From: JBKECF01 sp047974375
Lineage (GTDB): Bacteria > Bacillota > Clostridia > Lachnospirales > CAMZNU01
Direction: 5' to 3'
NCBI GenBank assembly: GCA_047974375.1
Contig: JBKECF010000015.1
Location: forward strand, 54,031 to 118,030
DNA: 64,000 nucleotides
How positions within the stretch are numbered: position 1 is the stretch's first letter; each line of letters opens with the position of its first letter. The notes beneath the pieces are model-generated. The model ran no database searches. It worked only from the letters and a program-made list of their open reading frames with translations, and had not been told where the DNA came from. Of the stretch, positions 35,601 through 44,017 are shown one piece after another. The translations under genes were made by a program, and so were the position numbers.

Positions 35601-38600
35601 TATTACTTCCACTTAAAAAAGGTGGATCCGATATTACTTCATAACCAGTTACTGGAGGAGCATAAATACTATAATTACTTCCTTTTTTATAAGTAAATAC
35701 CTTACTTGATGCTCCATCGAAAAAATTGATATCTGCATCCTCTTCATCCTTGGCTGTTAAAGTAACTGTGTATTTAACACTATCATATAAAAACACTAAT
35801 TCTTGATGATTAATATCAAATGTAACACTAGCAGGTAAAGTTGTATCTGCTTTCAATGTGTAATTAGTTAAGAAGCTTTCTCTTTCAAAATATGTGTCGG
35901 GGCTATCTATTGTTAAACTTTCTCCTGGAACACCATTTTCCACTTTATAGCCTAATATAGCTCCTGTTATACTATCTTTTGCTAAAACGGATATAGCTCC
36001 ATTTGCAGGTTTATAAATAAAGTTAAGTGTCACTGTATCACTATTAGCTACTTGATGATAGCTAGCTTCAGTAGCATTACCTGAGGCACTATCAAAAAAG
36101 TAATTTTTAATACTCTTTGCATCTTCGCTAATTAAATCACCATAAAAAACTTCGTATTCTTTTTTAGTAGCTAAAGAGTTGTCCGTTAAGTCAAGATAGT
36201 TAACAGTTACCTTCGTTTTCTTCTCTTTAAATACAAAATCGACTACTGTATTCTCACCTACTTTGGAAACCACCCTTGGTGAAGTTGTATCAAGGATATA
36301 CCTAGGGCTTAGCATATTTTCTAAATTAGATGCACTTACACTAACATTTATAGCTCCTAGGTCTGCATCAACTGAATCACCTGCAAGTATTTTACCTATT
36401 TCACTTTCTAGCCTTGCATTAATTTTAATAGCGTCTTTTATTGGTTCATAAGTAAAGGATATTGTATTTAAACTATCCGTAACCATCTCGCTATCTAAGT
36501 AAGTACTAACTAATTTATATCCGTCTATATGTTTAGCAACAAAAATTTCCTCTGTATTTATAGGTAAATTAAATGTATCTGATGTTCCTATTTCAGCACC
36601 AACTTTATCAACATATGTTACCTTTACTTCTTTTGTCTTTCTTTTATACGCAAAAGTTACTTCTTTATCTGTGCCGAATATTATGTCTTTAGAATTTGCT
36701 CCTACTGAAACATTCGAAAAAACTCCTTGGTCATCATAATTTACCAAGCCAACTAATTCCCAATTTTCTAAATCATTTTTGGCACTTATACTTTTAGATT
36801 CAGTTTCACCGCCTGGAACTAGTTCGGTGTATACTAAATTTCCTGTTGGTTTGGTATCACCATCAACTTCGATACCTGTAGTTAGAATATTGCTTTCGCT
36901 TAATACATATTCAAACTCAACTACTGTTCTACCAAAATTTTCTAATGTTCCCCCATTTGTAGAAGGTAATTTAACAGTTTTAGTTGCCTCTGTTGGATCA
37001 ACTAAAGCATAATTTTCCATGTGTGGTGCATCAATTACAGCCGTATATTGATCTGCCTCTGGTGTACCTTCTTTACTTACAAGTAAGTAATTCCCAGTAG
37101 ATATTTCATCACCTATATATTTTTTAGTACCTGCGCCATCTAGGTAATATGGTTTTTTAATTACTTCTGTCCATTTTTTCTTGTATTTTGTTACAGTAAA
37201 GTTAATTTCTTGAGATTCACTATTTAATGTAATGTCTTTAGAATTTGCATCTTTAAGTTGGTATCCCATTTCTTCAAGGTCACTTAAAAATTTATCTGCT
37301 TTAACAGTTACTTTACTTCCTGCCGCATTACTCTCATCCATATTTTGTAAAACTGTTTCCCCATTAACATCGTCAATAAAATTAATATATAACCTTGCCA
37401 TTTGTTGGTAGTTATCTACATAAACAGTTTCTATATATGGCCTATATTCTTCGTTTACCATATACAAAGTATAGTATCCATTTTTCTTTGGATATGTTTT
37501 AAAACTGAAATTAAAAGAACCATCTCCATTTACCGTTGGTAAATCTGCTTTATCAAAGGAAAAATAAGAACCTGTCTTGCCAGCATATCCATCCCAATCA
37601 TCTTTTATAGTATCATCGTCTACATAATTACCTAAGTCAGCAAAAAATTCGCTATCTCTTGTTTTTGCTGTATTCATATCCTCATCTAGTGTCCATGCAG
37701 CATAGACTATATCCGATGTAGAGTAACCTTTGTCTTTTAACTTTATATCAACGTAGTTTGGTAATGTAGTATCTTTATCATCTACATACACAGCTGTTGA
37801 TGGATCCAAGCTTGGGCTACTAGAAAAATACTTTTCTAAGTTTGAGTTTTTCGCCTCCGTACCAAAGTATAAATCTATTAAATGGCCAATTACATTCACT
37901 CTACCTTGAGTATACTGCCAATGCCATAAATATTTACCATCATATACACCAATTGCATTGTTTTGTGTTTCATTATAATTATTATCTTTTATTTGCCACC
38001 TATTAGACGGTATTTCAACATTTTTTCCAGTTTTAGTATCGTATCTATATCTATTTGCTTCAGCTACACTATACGTATTAACCCATATATTTCTACCATC
38101 ATAAGTTATATCTTCTTTGTTCCCATCTGCTGGGATCATATCAGTGTAAACTTTTGTATAACTACCGTCAGATTTTTTAAAACGTGCAAGGTCTGTGTTA
38201 GCATATAGTGCTTGTGTACTAATCGCATAGATGTAGTCATTTCCATCATATACTAATCTGGATACATATCCATCTGTTAATGGATGTGTTGTAGTTGTAT
38301 TAGTTGAAATGTTATATTTTAAAATCGAATTTTGATTTCGTGCAATCCATATATTTTCTCCGTCAAAAATCATGTCATTACCATGAGAAGAACTTCCGTA
38401 TACTCCATTTGTAAATGTAGTAAGCTCTGTACTATCTACAACATAACCGCCTGTTATTTCATTTCGAGTAGCTTTATATAAATATCCAGTTGAGCCATAA
38501 CGACCTAATAAATATAAAGTGTTATGATCAAAGGTTAAAGCACAAATATTGCCATATAAACGATTATTGTTTTTATAGCCAGAAATAATACCTTCGTTAA

Positions 38601-39429
38601 CTGTTGTATATGATGTAACAACTTTTCTGGTGCTAGCTTCTACAAAAGCAAGATAACCATAGTTGTCCTTTACAATAATATATCTACCATCAAATACTGC
38701 ACTAGCACTTATTTCATCAAAATACCTACCAAGTGAACCTGTAAACACAGGGTTAATATCGATTGATGTATTAAAGTATTCATCAATATCATCCATGCTA
38801 TAGACTTGAAAACCGCCATAATTTGTAAAAATCCACACTTCATCGTCAGCAATAACTAAAGGACCGTTATCCCCACCTGACATATCATCCATTTTATCAC
38901 TGTATAAAGTTTCCATATTTGTATCATCATTTAAGGGATTCTTAGGAAATAACGAAAAAGTACCACTACCACTATTGTAAACCCTCTCTCCCTTTAGTTC
39001 GTAATTATTGTAAATAGTACTTACATTTCCTGTATCGGAATCTTTTAAAATTACCATTACGGATACATACCTATATACATTGTCTAATGAAAAAGTGAAT
39101 GTGCCTACTTTTTCTTCATGGCCGTATATCCTTTTGCTTTTTGGTGTTGCAGTTTTATTGTACCCTCTTTCGTAGGTAATACCCGCAACCTCTTTTCCTT
39201 TTGTGTTTACTGTTACATCAACTGTCCTTTGAGTTTTTGTTCCTCCAGCAGTAAAAGTAATGTCATCACTTGCTCCCAATACTCTAATTGAACTGGGTGT
39301 ACTTATGTTTTCTTTGTAGAAATTGTTTCTTCCTTTATTTGATGCCGACACTTCCACCATATTTGAATTTAAACCTATAGAGGTAAAAAGCATAATGGTA
39401 GCTAATAAAATAGATAAAGCCTTCTTCAT
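29689..39429 (-). CDS. Giant SLH-anchored surface protein with propeller and MucBP-like repeats
   Basis: A 3,246-residue secreted protein. A signal peptide (about residues 1-30) is followed by a region of roughly 165-525 with repeats such as DGENIWIARNQNSILKYN and YDGRNIWVNTYSV, as in beta-propellers. From about residue 640 to 2,990 come dozens of MucBP-like beta modules (VKYVDxxGxxI...Y..x-YxFxY pattern). A super-unit beginning TGIEVDGDTKPTGN near residue 850 recurs as KGIEVDSSGKATGN near 1,733. A partial third unit begins near 2,610. Three SLH domains (YVNGYPDGSVKPDFEITRAE and two more) end the protein and should bind pyruvylated wall polymer. It stands alone between a promoter and a terminator. 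Adhesion or S-layer function is inferred. Confidence 0.9.
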   Translation of the reverse strand: MKKALSILLATIMLFTSIGLNSNMVEVSASNKGRNNFYKENISTPSSIRVLGASDDITFTAGGTKTQRTVDVTVNTKGKEVAGITYERGYNKTATPKSKRIYGHEEKVGTFTFSLDNVYRYVSVMVILKDSDTGNVSTIYNNYELKGERVYNSGSGTFSLFPKNPLNDDTNMETLYSDKMDDMSGGDNGPLVIADDEVWIFTNYGGFQVYSMDDIDEYFNTSIDINPVFTGSLGRYFDEISASAVFDGRYIIVKDNYGYLAFVEASTRKVVTSYTTVNEGIISGYKNNNRLYGNICALTFDHNTLYLLGRYGSTGYLYKATRNEITGGYVVDSTELTTFTNGVYGSSSHGNDMIFDGENIWIARNQNSILKYNISTNTTTTHPLTDGYVSRLVYDGNDYIYAISTQALYANTDLARFKKSDGSYTKVYTDMIPADGNKEDITYDGRNIWVNTYSVAEANRYRYDTKTGKNVEIPSNRWQIKDNNYNETQNNAIGVYDGKYLWHWQYTQGRVNVIGHLIDLYFGTEAKNSNLEKYFSSSPSLDPSTAVYVDDKDTTLPNYVDIKLKDKGYSTSDIVYAAWTLDEDMNTAKTRDSEFFADLGNYVDDDTIKDDWDGYAGKTGSYFSFDKADLPTVNGDGSFNFSFKTYPKKNGYYTLYMVNEEYRPYIETVYVDNYQQMARLYINFIDDVNGETVLQNMDESNAAGSKVTVKADKFLSDLEEMGYQLKDANSKDITLNSESQEINFTVTKYKKKWTEVIKKPYYLDGAGTKKYIGDEISTGNYLLVSKEGTPEADQYTAVIDAPHMENYALVDPTEATKTVKLPSTNGGTLENFGRTVVEFEYVLSESNILTTGIEVDGDTKPTGNLVYTELVPGGETESKSISAKNDLENWELVGLVNYDDQGVFSNVSVGANSKDIIFGTDKEVTFAYKRKTKEVKVTYVDKVGAEIGTSDTFNLPINTEEIFVAKHIDGYKLVSTYLDSEMVTDSLNTISFTYEPIKDAIKINARLESEIGKILAGDSVDADLGAINVSVSASNLENMLSPRYILDTTSPRVVSKVGENTVVDFVFKEKKTKVTVNYLDLTDNSLATKKEYEVFYGDLISEDAKSIKNYFFDSASGNATEASYHQVANSDTVTLNFIYKPANGAISVLAKDSITGAILGYKVENGVPGESLTIDSPDTYFERESFLTNYTLKADTTLPASVTFDINHQELVFLYDSVKYTVTLTAKDEEDADINFFDGASSKVFTYKKGSNYSIYAPPVTGYEVISDPPFLSGSNINANVTHTFKYKKIDRTVNLSIKAISDDETIIINTGVISGDRGIEKQINVSDYYAYIDLDKWELVDVASKKAIFGTDKEVKFKFKRKMVDLTVKYVNSSGAEIADSEIISVPTKSNYNVNAKFINNYEYATDQQPYEVIAVGTSNLTVEINYVSASGNILVVAKDKETGEILEGKYYSGNIGDTYTAMPSDLKTNSSAAYKYDEASETSLTVTATPADNIVNLYYTKVMSDIIVKYVDEGGIDIIPPKTYKAQFDQPVEEYAINVDFHNLTSVNHQEISKVSESPHTITFTYERVNYEIVTDGVINIIAKGTDGNTLALKSISGTIGEQQIVNATAIFGDVVGYKLKDNEEKSAVYTNGFVNIEFLYEPTSLNVTIVAKDKDGKNLPITDNIVPIKEGDSIMINAPHIENYSVIGIDKDDQNSDDFINYTNVMSAETATFYYEPIGKLVVSKGIEVDSSGKATGNTVYSQIHNGNESTTTKINAKTNLPNWTLVGLYTADGDISKDITSKDVVYGIDEEVTFAYTRKMIDITVNYVEDGTGLVLGTDVFNVPLNDKLTITAKVVDGYELKDKNADSYKKTITANDSSKTQSFTYIKLQEGVVIEARLDSPTGKVLVRSSTDYPIGDKNVKVTADDLNAMLSPRYVLEPSSQSPYTLSLVEKDSVVVFIYKEQLSTVTINYVDSANESISAQKTYTVPYGTAISESAKSVDDYYLDTSKSSALYNVEGASQSSYNHTFYYKIAGGSITVMAKDKDTQDILYYKVYTADQGSTLTINASEEFSAENFIGYYSLSGDNIQTMPYGNKHKEIVFLYERDTYTVTIKAEDLDGNPLSFYDGETSKVFTYNKGGKYLIYAPPVVGYEIKAPYVAENNAEGTGIVANTEFTFVYENIDMDENLVIKGISDDGKYIIGSKVLTGQRKELASVIISNYENEIYNPDDWTLVGDGVQEAIFGNDKEVVFTFKRNKVKLTVNHIKETASGDVIESTSTVDVNTNSKFTSSAMLIDDYQLKSSETFRKVTEVGTTDIAVEYRYIPIEGNVFLHAVDSKGNTLLVRGVEATTNSPYTVTQDKINEISSALAPGYLYDLTSTTTLDNVSSDLSKNIIELKYKDVDSVITVKYVDQFGVEVFPTSTYTMQYGEAFNEYAVNIDYYNLTSTKSSYSETVSEPEYNIVFEYQLVDYTIVTDGVVNIIAKVSDGKGGYKILDFKSKNGTIGETVRIGAAEELGEFTGYKLKDEPYKEATFVSGYVEVVFLYEMSNLAITIVAKDKTTNEVLNFTEESVIPVIEGGTVTVHAPHIAEYEVDGLSYKTFENVTNSQEYIFYFNKIAVPSTLNIKHISYVNGYQVVVKTEVLKGNVGEVITISPIKPSEALEMGYEINENYNLNKKLTYGIDSGFTFLYNRIMSKLNINHNVEIYDKDNTTLLSTMSETEKASLAPNLLNSEYTVSNGEFTTVIAPFENNYVINTNKNTEKLRQIIKVEHNQTVNYYYRNITGNVLIRAVVEDKDGTEVINGKKYTLLAQLDDAVDAGGKYTSAEANKVKGELEGLISPPYIYSGLISGSEDFTMGSGDTYEDHTITYEFTADYKDVEISYFDKSGVLLSPNLLGIKFNPVKGRIIKGEYFSEYALNVQNYNFMSSSINGQNSQKVYYNEVVNDDTKVGFYYEPVTLVQPTVPTTINMTYNGTSIGNTSVDVYPGQVVFAPYRDGYKPTNESITIGTEVEATYEFKYSKVEKEIEKEVIHVNTDRTKTVYVDVPRGVDYSGTAYEHEKYVNGYPDGSVKPDFEITRAEVVVMLYNILYDEKTDKNIYAATTLRDIDQDKWYAEAVNYMTIKRYVNGYEDETFKPDKNITRAELATILSNVFGTVNNSEVNALPLDPNNWATPFIIKAYSNGLYNGFSLNDYDFNALATRAEVIVMINNGTNRIPNRKYLSQFEIPNDLNQAHWAYYHILESLNSHKGHYEGNFGDEYEIVE

Positions 39430-39513
39430 TTTTCAAATCCTTTCGCAAATATAATTTGTAATACGTAAAAAAATTCAAATGGCATTTGATACAAAGCTTA
39501 AGCCACTTTGTTA

Positions 39514-39542
39514 ATTATATAGTAATTATCTTAAGCTTTCAA
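39514..39542 (-). promoter_or_regulatory. Sigma-A type promoter of the giant surface-protein gene
   Basis: On the minus strand TTGAAA (39542-39537) and TATAAT (39519-39514) are 17 bases apart. A leader of about 78 bases follows, containing a small ACAAAG...CTTTGT inverted repeat, and ends with GAAAGGATTTGAAAA before the ATG. The near-consensus boxes suggest strong expression. Confidence 0.75.
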
Positions 39543-39669
39543 CTAAAGTTCTATTAACAATAGTAATAAAAGTGGAAAAAAAAAATGATTATGTTAAAAT
39601 AAAACATCTGCATTAAATTATAAATTTAAAATGCAAGTTTGTGTTCAAATAAGCTGAAGGGAGGTAAAA

Positions 39670-40695
39670 ATGAGAATAAATGAATTTATAGAAAATGAAA
39701 TGAGAACTTCACCGATTGCATATTCAATAATCTATTTATATATTTTAAGTGAATGGCAAAATAATAAAACTGTTACGGTACAAAGTATTTCAGAAAATAT
39801 TATAAATCTAACTGAAATAGATATAAGAAATTCATTAAATTTTTGGAGAGATAAAAATTATTTAGGATTTAATCAAGACAATATTTATCCTTATAAAAGT
39901 GTCGAAGCTAATGAAATCGAAATTAGCAAAACTAATGAGATTAATAAAACTCATGAACATAAAAATGAAACAACTAAGGTTTCCACAATAGTCGTGGATC
40001 ATAAACCAACTTATTCAATGGAAGAACTAGAATTATTTAAAAAAGATAATTCAGATGTAAATAAAATTTTCCAAATCGCTGAAAGTACTTTCGGCAAATA
40101 TTTATCGTCTAATGATTTAAACACGATGTTTAGTTTTTATGATTGGTTAAGACTGCCTGTTGATGTTATAGAAATGTTAGTTGTCCATTGTGCTTCCAAC
40201 GGACATAATAGCATCCACTATATGGAAAAAGTGGCCGTTGACTGGCACGATAAAAATTTAAACACAATAGAAAAGGTAAATGACCATCTGAAAATGTATA
40301 ACAAAGAATTTAGAGAAATTTTAAAATCTCTAGGCGTATACAGCAGGGATCTAACTGCTATAGAAATTGAATTTATTGAAAAATGGAGAAATGAATATAA
40401 TTTTTCCCATGAATTAATTTTAGAGGCCTGCGATAAAACAATATTAACAGCACAAAAACCATCTCTGGCATACGTTGATGGAATAATAAAAAACTGGCTT
40501 AATGCCGGAGTAAAAACAAAAGAGGATGCAGTAGCATATGAAGAAAAACATTATGCTACTATAAACAATGTCAAGGAAGAAAAAAAGAAAAAAGTCACAA
40601 AAAATAAATTTTCTAATTTCACACAAGAATCAATTGATTTCTCTGAAATAGAAAAATTAGAAAATGAAAGATTAAAAAGAAAAATAAAGGAGTAA
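39670..40695 (+). CDS. DnaD-domain replication-initiation-like protein
   Basis: A 341-residue protein with a winged-helix-like N-terminus (residues 1-80, with VQSISENIINLTEIDIRNSLNFWRDKNYL) and two DnaD-type C-terminal modules. The first reads IFQIAESTFGKYLSSNDLNTMFSFYDWLRLPVDVIEMLVVHC. The second reads LTAIEIEFIEKWRNEYNFSHELILEACDKTI...PSLAYVDGIIKNW, the YxxxIxxxW signature. DnaD proteins help load the replicative helicase. In many Lachnospiraceae such a gene is followed by dnaC; here gltX follows three bases later. GGGAGGT precedes the ATG. Confidence 0.9.
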   Translation: MRINEFIENEMRTSPIAYSIIYLYILSEWQNNKTVTVQSISENIINLTEIDIRNSLNFWRDKNYLGFNQDNIYPYKSVEANEIEISKTNEINKTHEHKNETTKVSTIVVDHKPTYSMEELELFKKDNSDVNKIFQIAESTFGKYLSSNDLNTMFSFYDWLRLPVDVIEMLVVHCASNGHNSIHYMEKVAVDWHDKNLNTIEKVNDHLKMYNKEFREILKSLGVYSRDLTAIEIEFIEKWRNEYNFSHELILEACDKTILTAQKPSLAYVDGIIKNWLNAGVKTKEDAVAYEEKHYATINNVKEEKKKKVTKNKFSNFTQESIDFSEIEKLENERLKRKIKE

Positions 40696-40698
40696 AAA

Positions 40699-42123
40699 AT
40701 GATAAGAACAAGGTTTGCACCAAGCCCAACAGGATATATGCACATAGGGAACTTAAGAACAGCTCTTTATGAATATTTAATTGCTAAACATGATAATGGT
40801 AAATTTATACTAAGAATTGAAGACACTGATCAAGGGCGTTTAGTGGAAGGCTCTGTCGATGTAATATACAACACCCTTAAAATAGCCGGTTTAGAACATG
40901 ATGAAGGTCCAGATATTGGCGGTGAATACGGTCCCTATACTCAAAGCGAAAGAAAAAACAATTATTTGAAATTTGCAAAAAAACTAATAGAAACAGGGAA
41001 TGCGTACTATTGTTTTTGTACTAAAGAACGACTAGAGGAAATAGATAGTAATGCACCATATGATAGGCATTGCAAGAGCCTTACCAAAGAAGAAATAAAT
41101 GAAAAACTTGAAGCGAATACACCTTATGTTATTAGGCAATTTATACCCGAAGGTAAAACTTCCTTTGATGATTTAGTATATGGTAAAATAGAAGTAGATA
41201 ATAAAGAACTGGAAGACCAAATTTTAATTAAATCTGATGGTTTACCAACGTATAACTTCGCAAATGTAGTTGATGATCACTTAATGAATATAACTCATGT
41301 AGTTCGTGGAAGTGAATACCTGTCCTCTACTCCAAAGTATAACTTACTATATGATGCATTTGGCTTTGAAAAGCCGATATATGTTCATCTTCCTCTTATT
41401 CTTAACGAAAGCGGTGAAAAGCTTTCCAAAAGAAAAGGCGATGCGTCTTTTGAAGATTTAATAACTCAGGGATTTTTACCAGAGGCTATTATTAATTATA
41501 TAGCTCTTTTAGGCTGGGCTCCTAGAGATAACCAAGAATTTTTCACCTTGGACGAATTAGTGAAATCTTTTGACATTAAGGGATTAAGTAAGTCTCCTTC
41601 ATCTTTCGACACAAATAAATTAAAATGGATGAATGCTGAATACTTTAAAAAAATGAGCGATAGTGAATTCTACAACATAAGCAAAGACATACTTAAAAGC
41701 AGTATAATAAAAGATGTAGATTTATCTTATATTTCTACATTGGTTAAAAGTAGAATAACATTTTTAAACGATATTCCACAATTAGTTGATTTTATTGATA
41801 ATTTCGATAAATACGATACTGAACTATTTGTACATAAAAAAATGAAAACAACTACGGAATTATCGAAAGATAGTTTAAGTGCATTACTACCTCTGTTAGA
41901 AGATATCATCGAAAACGATTGGACACTAGATTATTTACACGATAAAATTATGGAAAAAATAAGTCAACTAGAAATCAAAAATGGTCAAATGCTTTGGCCT
42001 TTACGTACTGCCCTTTCAGGTAAACCAACTTCACCTTGTGGAGGTATAGACATTTTAGTTATTCTAGGTAAGGAAGAAAGTATAAAGAGAATTGAATTTA
42101 GCATAGATTTGCTAAATAAATAA
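40699..42123 (+). CDS. gltX: Glutamyl-tRNA synthetase
   Basis: A 474-residue class I aminoacyl-tRNA synthetase charging tRNA-Glu (and possibly tRNA-Gln for later amidation). The HIGH-type motif PSPTGYMHIGNLRTALY lies at residues 8-24, and KLSKRKGD near residue 241 is the KMSKS motif. FILRIEDTDQGRLVEGS is also diagnostic, as is the C-terminal GKPTSPCGGIDILVILGKE. It is three bases after the DnaD-domain gene and shares its transcript. A stem-loop terminator follows. Confidence 0.97.
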   Translation: MIRTRFAPSPTGYMHIGNLRTALYEYLIAKHDNGKFILRIEDTDQGRLVEGSVDVIYNTLKIAGLEHDEGPDIGGEYGPYTQSERKNNYLKFAKKLIETGNAYYCFCTKERLEEIDSNAPYDRHCKSLTKEEINEKLEANTPYVIRQFIPEGKTSFDDLVYGKIEVDNKELEDQILIKSDGLPTYNFANVVDDHLMNITHVVRGSEYLSSTPKYNLLYDAFGFEKPIYVHLPLILNESGEKLSKRKGDASFEDLITQGFLPEAIINYIALLGWAPRDNQEFFTLDELVKSFDIKGLSKSPSSFDTNKLKWMNAEYFKKMSDSEFYNISKDILKSSIIKDVDLSYISTLVKSRITFLNDIPQLVDFIDNFDKYDTELFVHKKMKTTTELSKDSLSALLPLLEDIIENDWTLDYLHDKIMEKISQLEIKNGQMLWPLRTALSGKPTSPCGGIDILVILGKEESIKRIEFSIDLLNK

Positions 42124-42151
42124 TTCTATTAGTTTAATCATATAATAGACA

Positions 42152-42201
42152 TAAAGGGCTACAGTTAATAGGTTTTGAAATCACATAACTGTATCCCTTT
42201 T
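42152..42201. terminator. Bidirectional terminator between gltX and capA
   Basis: AAAGGGCTACAGTTA and TAACTGTATCCCTTTT pair with one mismatch around a ~19-base loop; the plus strand ends in TTTTAATTTT and the minus strand in CTTTATGTC-like sequence. It lies between convergent genes and best serves gltX. Confidence 0.75.
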
Positions 42202-42211
42202 AATTTTCATA

Positions 42212-43273
42212 TTAATCTTTTGGTCTTACATTTCCATCTTTGTCTATTTCAACATCAAAAGATATGTTTTGTAAATATCTATAAAATTTTTCTTTTTTCA
42301 CATTATTTGTTATTAATGTTGTTTTTGAATTGTAAGCCTTACAAGGTAAAATTTTTATTTTAGTTTCATTGTTTTCATTTATTACTACTCTTAAAATTGC
42401 TGTTTGACTTATTGAATTGTAAAAAATAAGATTTCCTAAACTATATACTATTGGTTTTCCCTTATAATATTCTATCCCTTGCAAAACATGAGGATGGCTT
42501 CCAACAACTAAATCAGCTCCTGCATCAATATACTTCTTTGCCAAATCTCTTTGGTACCGCTCTGGTCTTTCGGCTTTCTCTACGCCCCAATGTATATACG
42601 CAACAACATATTTATTTTTCTTCTTTGCTTTTGTGATTTCAGTAACTAATTTGCTAGGATCATAAGTTGTAAGCACTCCAGATTTTTTATTTGTTGCATT
42701 CCAACCATAAACAGGTATAACTCTTGTTGCTCCCAACATAGCTATATTTTTATTGTTTATTTTAAAATCCACTGGAGCTTTAGCTTCATCTAAGTTCTTT
42801 CCTGCACCAACATATTTAATATCCAAGTTATTTAGTGTTGTAAAAGAATCATCTAGTGCAATTGGTCCAAAGTCTAAAGTGTGGTTATTAGCTAAAGATA
42901 CAACGTCAACATTCATCTCATTAAAAATTTTTCCATAAGAAGGATTTACTCTAAAAGTATACTTTTTATCTGGGGCTTTTTTACCACGTTGACTAAAGGC
43001 AAATTCTTGATTTATCATTGTAATATCATCATTTAAAAATAAATTTTGTATATTTTTATCAAGTATTCCATCGATTCCGTGGGAGTTATATTTATTTAGA
43101 ACATATTCCGATAGATAAACATCCCCACCGAACAAAATCGTGTATTCTTTTGCAGAATTATCTCTTTCTATATGTATATGATCTTCAGTTGAGTTAATAT
43201 CCTCGGCATAAATATTTATATAAAGTAAATTATATAATATCAAGGTTAATATAAAATATTTAAATACCTTCAT
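42212..43273 (-). CDS. CapA-family (PGA_cap) metallophosphatase-like protein
   Basis: A 353-residue secreted protein with a signal peptide (residues 1-23, KVFKYFILTLILYNLLYINIYAE). It carries the CapA/PgsA pattern ILFGGDVYLSEYV, MINQEFAFS, VDVVSLANNHTLDFG, VVAYIHWGVE, and LVVGSHPHVLQGIEYYKGKPIVYSLGNLIF. The conserved Asp, His and Asn residues fit a metallophosphatase fold. Family members are linked to poly-gamma-glutamate capsule export, but no capsule genes are nearby, so the role is unknown. It lies 26 bases after the AraC-type gene. Confidence 0.9.
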   Translation of the reverse strand: MKVFKYFILTLILYNLLYINIYAEDINSTEDHIHIERDNSAKEYTILFGGDVYLSEYVLNKYNSHGIDGILDKNIQNLFLNDDITMINQEFAFSQRGKKAPDKKYTFRVNPSYGKIFNEMNVDVVSLANNHTLDFGPIALDDSFTTLNNLDIKYVGAGKNLDEAKAPVDFKINNKNIAMLGATRVIPVYGWNATNKKSGVLTTYDPSKLVTEITKAKKKNKYVVAYIHWGVEKAERPERYQRDLAKKYIDAGADLVVGSHPHVLQGIEYYKGKPIVYSLGNLIFYNSISQTAILRVVINENNETKIKILPCKAYNSKTTLITNNVKKEKFYRYLQNISFDVEIDKDGNVRPKD

Positions 43274-43299
43274 AATTAGCCCTCTTTTCTATATATTAA

Positions 43300-43935
43300 T
43301 TATCGTATTCCATTTTTATATTCATTGGGCGAAATGCCTGTTTCAGTTTTAAAAGCTTTAGTAAAATATCTATAATTATTATACCCTACTTTATCACATA
43401 CCTCTGAAATTTTCATACCTTGCAGTAAAAATTTTTTAGCTTTATCTATACGTAACTTTTTCAAATACTTTGTGAAATTCTCCCCTACTTCATCTTTAAA
43501 TAAAGTACTTAAATAAGCGGGATTCACATCATATTTATAAGCATACTCTGCTAGTCCCATGTCCTTATAAAAATCCAATCTCAAATCCTCTAAAACATTT
43601 TGGATAATTATATGTTTTCCTGTGTTATTGAATAAATCTATTGTTCTAAAAATATTTTTCAAATACTCTTTTATTTGCAGATTTATCTCTTCACTATTTT
43701 TTAATTTCTCTATAATTCTATAGCTTGGAAAGAAATCTAAATTATCAATTAAATTGTATTCTTCAATAAAAACCCCGTAAATAAGGCAAGTAAGGTTAAA
43801 TGCATAGAATTTATATTCATCTATACTTTTACTTATTTTATCATACTTTAAAAGTATTTGATTTATGCTCATATCAACATAATCAATCTCTTTATTTCTT
43901 ATTTGATTAATTAATACTTTTATATCATTATTCAA
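43300..43935 (-). CDS. AraC-family transcriptional regulator
   Basis: A 211-residue regulator. The C-terminal 100 residues form the double HTH: YAYKYDVNPAYLSTLFKDEVGENFTKYLKKLR and AKKFLLQGMKISEVCDKVGYNNYRYFTKAFKTETGISPNEYKNG. The N-terminal 110 residues do not show a cupin or receiver domain and resemble the middle part of YesN-like regulators. It is shorter than most of the family but has no sign of decay. Placed 80 bases after the GH42 gene, it probably controls this galactoside operon. Confidence 0.88.
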   Translation of the reverse strand: MNNDIKVLINQIRNKEIDYVDMSINQILLKYDKISKSIDEYKFYAFNLTCLIYGVFIEEYNLIDNLDFFPSYRIIEKLKNSEEINLQIKEYLKNIFRTIDLFNNTGKHIIIQNVLEDLRLDFYKDMGLAEYAYKYDVNPAYLSTLFKDEVGENFTKYLKKLRIDKAKKFLLQGMKISEVCDKVGYNNYRYFTKAFKTETGISPNEYKNGIR

Positions 43936-44017
43936 AATACTTTGTGTATCTGAATAAATATCTATAAAATCACCTTCTTTAATATCATCTATAAAATAAT
44001 TTTTAAAGTTCTAAAAA

